From Phoronis ovalis (taxonomy: Eukaryota > Phoronida > Phoronidae): DNA of 11,331 nt. The notes below the pieces were generated by a model. The model saw only the letters and a list, made by a program, of their open reading frames with translations, did no database searches and was not told the DNA's origin. Location: assembly GCA_028565635.1 (NCBI GenBank), contig JAOXYB010038351.1, forward strand, positions 1,833 to 13,163. The letters run 5' to 3'. A program made the position numbers and the translations under genes. Shown in pieces: positions 7,476 to 11,331 of this stretch (the first letter of the stretch is position 1; the number at the start of each line of letters is the position of its first letter).

Positions 7476-10400
7476 CTAAAAGAAAATTGTGAAACATTCC
7501 AGTTACTGCCTTGGAATCTCTCTACTGCTACTATAGCTCCACGTCACAAAAAGTACAAAAATTATCAATTTTGACGATATAGGTATGACTCGCAAATTCA
7601 CAAAGATTTCCGAAAAATAAAGGGTAGAGTTTATTTAATATATTTATAGAATACTAAGATTAGAATACATCTGCAGTACATCAAGTTTTATAATTCTGTC
7701 ATACGATGTTCCCAATTCTATAAAGAAAAATAACGGAAGTTATCGGGAAATTTTGTTTATTTATGTGACGAATAATAGGTAGGAATATCCTGTTAGGCAT
7801 AGATTCGTAAGAAGAACTGACATACTTTTTTCTTGCAGAGTGATCCGCAGACACCAAGTTACCGTCTTCGTCCAAGAATCGTTCAGGGTTGAATGTCCAC
7901 GGGTCGTCGTAAAAGCGTGGGTCGTGATGGATGCCGTACGTATTAACTAACACCTGTTGATTAAAAATAATCCTGATGTATATTTAAAAAATAATATTTA
8001 TTATTTATTAGGCATTATTTAATTTGTGTCTTTTGTATGTATTCTTGGTTTATTTACTATGATCTCATAATGTATAAATAATCGAAACTCCGCAATAACT
8101 TTGGGAAAACATAGTTTCCTTCAAGGCACCTGAATAAAAGTGAAAACGGCGACACTACCTAATGTAGAATGCAGTATTTTGAATTTGCAATTGCTCACTT
8201 TTTTATGAAAAATGTCTAACAAGAAATAAAGTCTTTATAAAAGACAGACGCTCGCGCGCAGTATTTTCAAATAAATATTCCTAGATAAGCTAACTATACT
8301 GTATGAGCACCAAACTTGTACGCATAAAATGTTGATAAGCTAGTGCATTATTTGTGCACAGCAGTTTTACAAATATGTAATTGTTAAAACGTCATTATTA
8401 TATTGCATAGTACTCATTAGATATGCGCAATAATAGAAGCAGAAATAATTTATAATTAGTGAGATTTTAACTGCAAAATGAAAGATTTTATTGTACTGGA
8501 ATAACGCCCATTATTTATAGATTTACTTATTTACAAATTGAAATTTCGATTAGTTTGGGAACTTCGATTTTTTATACATTATGAGATCAGTAGTAGTTAT
8601 TTATTACAACAAGACTTTGCGAATATCTCATTGATAAAGACTGCTTGTTTTTTTTTGTATATCAAATAAGAGGACAGAGAGTTGTCCAATAAAACATACT
8701 CGAGTTTTACGTTTAATTTGAATATAGCACCTGTACGTGATTGGCCTCACCTGCGTATTCTTTGGTATATCATAACCAGCCAAGATGGTGTTTTCCATGG
8801 TAAAACGTGGTGACATTAATGGTGTCAGTGATCCGTAACGCAGCACTTCAAATATGAAGGCTTCGGTATATGGCATCAAACTCCGATCTTCTAAATGAGG
8901 AAAGCGATTTTCCAACACCTAAATTTCGCAAGTGAAAAAAAGCACTAGATGAACTTTTAACTTATTGACATTCGCAGCAGTATGAACAGAATCAATCCTA
9001 AAGGCCAGCCATAAAAACAAAAATCTGTTCTGCGACATACACTCATGCATCACACCTAAGTAACCAGGCGTTCGTAAATCCGACATTTTAGCATTTGTTT
9101 TCTTATTTGTTACCTGATCCATTTCGAGGTGTAACCTCTTCTGAACATCAGGGTAATGAATTAACGATAGTATGGCAACGTCAATGGCAGACGAAGTTGT
9201 GCTGGTGCCTAAAACAACAGATGGTGACTGCTGAGGCATGATGCGCTTTGGTTCTCAAAGGTAACAGACGAACAATAACGACCCGTGTTAGTTACCCAGC
9301 TGCCCAGTCCAGCTACAGCATGAACATGCATTTCATGTAAATTATCCTAATTTCTTCGTCTATCAACTATAACAATTTCCGCTTGATAAACACTCTTAAT
9401 ATGTGTTACTAAATTTCATAAAATGATAACTACATGTATGGCTTATGGTGTCATTTACGTACCTCCATTTATATCTCAAATGAATATTTTAAAATAACAA
9501 TTGCGCAAATTTGTCCAACCTGCAATTATCATGTCATTAATAATAGCCTTTATGTTGGTGTACGTTAATCTTTCTTGGCAATCTGCAGCCCCCTCGTCTT
9601 GTTGCTCCAGGAGAAAAGCGTCAAACATTCCACGAATATTAACTGGGTCAAATGTTTCCTGTAAGCAGAGTTTACGTCATTTCTTTAGTTGTACATTTCA
9701 CAATGTAAAAAGATATTCGAAACTCTGAAATTCAGGATTTATTTTTTTCTTTTTCAAAAAATGAAGTTTACCAAAATTACCGTTACTCGTATCCATGCAA
9801 ATTATATGGCTAGTTTTTTATTCTTCACACTAATATTATATCATCGTTTACATTCAACTATATAGAAAATTGAACTTGTAGAAAAAACTAATAAATGGTA
9901 CCGAAGGGTATTAAAGTCACTTTTTACTTATCCATTAAAACAAAAGTATAGCAACAGGCTATTAACGTGTACTTGGTGGAACCACCTGTCGACAACCCAA
10001 GTTTCTAGCATGCTAGCTTATTGAGTGAAATAACGCGAGTACGCCCACAATTGAATAATTGTTCCCCGTCATTGTTCATTCACAAAACGTGCATGGAGAC
10101 GTTTTGGGTCCTGTCTACCAACTGCATGCAAATAGTCTGTGCTATGATTTGTTTAGTTCATATGTAACAGGTAAGAAACCTTAAGACTGGTGAAATGGTT
10201 GAAAAAGAATTCGTCTCTTAATTTTACTGTTTCCATCAGTTTCTTATAAGTTTTGTTGCCAAAGAGCCGTAACCATGGAAAGGCATCAAGCTCAGCGCCA
10301 CCAGCTGGATTCAACATTTCACAAGCAAGTATATCGTACTTTTTCAGATCGCTTACTTCAATATCAGTTGGCTTGAACTGCTTACCAACAATCTAGAAGA

Positions 10401-10967
10401 AAGTCGTTGTAAAAGAAATCGAAGTCCTCTATAGGCCATTGATACCTTCCAAGAATAGAAAGTAGATAAAATACATGTACAGTGCAAAAGGGCGAAATAC
10501 AAGTGTAATTTACAGGTTATATTACATGCACTACAACGCTCCAATTCTATGTAATTGCCAATTTAATCAATGATACGTACGTGTGTGCTCAACATTTTCT
10601 GCCTTGAATTTATTAAAATTAGCCGTACATTCAGAGGGAATTTATAGGCACATACGCTGTATTGCCAATTTTAAAAACAGATAACAGTTGATCATCGAAA
10701 GTAACCTTGCCACATCTCCAGATATATTTTAAAAATAAGGATGTACGATCAATAAACAAAGTACAGGAATGGACAAAAAGCGATAAAACATAAATTTAAC
10801 TATTAATAATGTAACAGAGATAACAAATTCAAACTTACAATAGTTAATATGGTATTACAGATAGCTCTGTGAATTGTTTGTTGCAGACAGAATGGTTTAT
10901 CCACGTTATTTGACAGTTCTTCCAACATGTCGTTCACACCTTTGAGTATAATGTTTTCCAGCCTGGT
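7265..10967 (-). CDS. Cytochrome P450, CYP2 clan (CYP17/CYP1/CYP2-like), 3' part, 7 exons
   Basis: The CDS joins 10967-10839, 10392-10180, 9658-9520, 9208-9114, 8918-8751, 7953-7826 and 7475-7265. All joins are in frame at GT-AG borders and give about 360 residues. A typical microsomal P450 has 490-520, so roughly 130-150 N-terminal residues, including the membrane anchor and the helix C WxxxR, lie beyond 11331. Visible landmarks in order are FPWLRLFGN, FDPVNIRG, the I helix AGTSTTSS, K-helix ExxR (EVLR), the PERF motif (FNPERF) and the heme loop FGAGRRVCIG with its axial Cys. By family it should be an ER-bound heme mono-oxygenase fed electrons by NADPH-P450 reductase; the substrate cannot be inferred. 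The I-helix acidic residue is replaced by Ser. No frameshift or stop interrupts it, so it looks functional. Assignment to the CYP2 clan is confident; assignment to a named CYP is not. Confidence 0.93.
7826..7953 (-). CDS. P450 exon (K' helix to PERF)
   Basis: 128 bases: 42 codons plus two bases of Asn. It encodes VLVNTYGIHHDPRFYDDPWT, FNPERFLDEDGN and then HSARK. The Arg of PERF completes the E-R-R triad with ExxR. The acceptor is ATCAACAG|GTG and the donor is AAAAAA|GTATGT (phase 2). Confidence 0.95.
8060..8589. mobile_element. TIR-bounded MITE-like element in a P450 intron
   Basis: TGATCTCATAATGTATAAA (8060-8078) recurs as its exact reverse complement at 8571-8589. The match extends to 27 bp with a single mismatch (to about 8086 and from 8563). 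The 530-bp interior is AT-rich with no open frame of interest. Terminal inverted repeats at this spacing fit a non-autonomous DNA transposon. A target-site duplication is not obvious, so the true ends may differ by a few bases. It sits wholly inside the intron 7954-8750, where its removal would leave splicing intact. Confidence 0.75.
8751..8918 (-). CDS. P450 exon (J and K helices, ExxR)
   Basis: 168 bases, 56 codons, phase 0 at both ends. It contains PYTEAFIFEVLR with the invariant Glu and Arg of ExxR, then PRFTMENTILAGYDIPKNTQ, the usual beta-sheet segment after the K helix. The acceptor is AAATTTAG|GTG and the donor is CAG|GTGAGG. Confidence 0.95.
9114..9208 (-). CDS. P450 exon (I helix)
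   Basis: 95 bases complete the Gly codon and encode TSTTSSAIDVAILSLIHYPD and VQKRLHLEMDQ. The acceptor is GTTGTTTTAG|GC and the donor is CAG|GTAACA (phase 0). The joined motif is A-G-T-S-T-T where the family consensus is [AG]Gx[DE]T[TS]. Confidence 0.92.
9520..9658 (-). CDS. P450 exon (H helix to I helix start)
   Basis: 139 bases: 46 codons plus the first base of Gly. It encodes ETFDPVNIRGMFDAFLLEQQ and ends NDMIIA. The acceptor is GCTTACAG|GAA and the donor is GCAG|GTTGGA, a weak donor in phase 1. The I-helix glycine is completed across the intron. The plus-strand frame at 9501-9728 is only its antisense shadow. Confidence 0.9.
9971..10138 (+). repeat. Dispersed repeat, copy B, rich in short palindromes
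   Basis: The ends ACTTGGTGGAACCACC (9971-9986) and ATGCAAATAGTCT (10126-10138) match copy A at 6739-6836 in the opposite orientation. The interior holds three palindromic units: CTAGCATGCTAG (10005-10016), ACAATT-GAAT-AATTGT (about 10048-10063) and CAAAACGT with ACGTTTTG (10083-10106). It lies in a P450 intron (9659-10179). Confidence 0.6.
10180..10392 (-). CDS. P450 exon (F-G region)
   Basis: 213 bases, 71 codons, phase 0 at both ends, running from IVGKQFKPTD through AELDAFPWLRLFGN to FNHFTSLK. The acceptor is TTCTAG|ATT. The donor AAG|GTTTCT is weak at +3 to +5, but only this join keeps the frame into the next exon's FDPVNIRG. Confidence 0.9.
10839..10967 (-). CDS. P450 exon, first in window (helix E/F side)
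   Basis: 129 bases, 43 codons, from TRLENIILKGVN to AICNTILTI, with donor ATT|GTAAGT in phase 0. The chosen acceptor CTTTATCTTCAG|ACC is the copy nearest the rest of the exon. The first 36-37 bases and the preceding 22-23 intron bases are repeated upstream as a tandem array, so the true start could be an upstream copy. The lengths of P450 relatives favour this one. Confidence 0.85.
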
Positions 10968-11331
10968 CTGAAGATAAAGCGTCAAAAAACATTCACACCC
11001 TTGAGTATAATGTTTTCCAGCCTGGTCTGAAGATAAAGTGTCAAAAGCATTCACACCCTTGAGTATAATGTTTTCCAGCCTGCTGGTCTGAAGATAAAGC
11101 GTCAAAAAACATTCACACCCTTGAGTATAATGTTTTCCAGCCTGGTCTGAAGATAAAGAGTCAAAAAACATTCACACCCTTGCTTTTTTTGAGTATAATG
11201 TTTTCCATCCTGGTCTGAAGATAAAGTGTCAAAAGCATTCACACTCTTGAGTAAAATGTTTTCCAGCCTGGTCTGAAGATAAAGAGTCAAAAAACATTCA
11301 CACCCTTGCTTTTTTTGAGTATAATGTTTTC
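10932..11331 (-). repeat. Tandem array of a P450 intron/exon junction, 58-67 bp units
   Basis: Units start at 10932, 10991, 11049, 11111, 11170, 11237 and 11296 (the last cut by the window edge), with lengths 59, 58, 62, 59, 67 and 59. On the minus strand each unit is about 22-23 bases of intron ending in CTTTATCTTCAG plus 36, 39 or 45 bases matching the exon start that encodes TRLENIILKGVN. The unit nearest 10932 belongs to the real exon. The others lie in the upstream intron and keep both the acceptor AG and the peptide nearly unchanged. The array continues past 11331. Confidence 0.95.

Noticed and set aside
9501-9728. 75-codon plus-strand open frame
   Set aside because: It is antisense to the P450 exon 9520-9658, whose minus-strand reading matches conserved P450 motifs.
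10353-10544. Minus-strand frame overlapping a P450 exon
   Set aside because: It is out of frame with the exon ending IVGKQFKPTD and runs into intron sequence.
7265-10967. P450 as a pseudogene
   Set aside because: All seven exons join in frame without stops, and the ExxR, PERF and heme-Cys residues are intact.
10932-11331. CRISPR-like array
   Set aside because: The whole unit repeats, with no variable spacers, and it matches the adjacent exon of a eukaryotic gene.

Overview
The window is nuclear DNA from an animal. Both recognisable genes are split by GT-AG introns, the sequence is roughly two-thirds A+T, and most of it is non-coding. A mollusc or other marine lophotrochozoan is my inference. 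It rests on the style of the CYP2-clan P450, the many small inverted-repeat elements, and the frequent palindrome TACATGTA, which I recall as common in bivalve DNA. No species can be named from this sequence.

Two genes lie in tandem on the minus strand. (1) A complete c-Myc-binding protein gene (MYCBP/AMY-1) has four coding exons between 4115 and 2034 and predicts 104 residues. Its second intron carries the donor GTATCCTTT and the branch motif TTCCTTAAC, so it is almost certainly a U12-type (minor spliceosome) intron. (2) The 3' part of a microsomal-type cytochrome P450 gene (CYP2 clan, CYP17/CYP1/CYP2-like) has seven coding exons between 10967 and 7265. They give about 360 residues, from before the I helix to the stop codon, and include ExxR, the PERF motif and the heme-cysteine loop. 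The N-terminal quarter lies beyond 11331.

Layout. 1-119: a 42-bp minisatellite running off the left edge. 120-2033: intergenic, with a foldback element (1004-1188) and possible polyadenylation hexamers. 2034-4115: MYCBP. 4116-7264: intergenic, with the MYCBP promoter side, an inverted-repeat block (4946-5091), a perfect hairpin (6096-6120) and one copy of a dispersed repeat (6739-6836). 7265-10967: P450, whose introns hold a TIR-bounded element (8060-8589) and the second dispersed-repeat copy (9971-10138). 10932-11331: a tandem array built from the P450 intron/exon junction.

The most unusual feature is that array. The last 22-23 bases of an intron plus the first 36 bases of the exon are repeated at least six more times, so each unit carries its own 3' splice site and the same 12-codon start. 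Most extra acceptors lead straight to a stop codon; one would add 40 residues in frame. The two genes have no evident shared pathway: MYCBP is a small coiled-coil regulatory protein and the P450 is a membrane mono-oxygenase.
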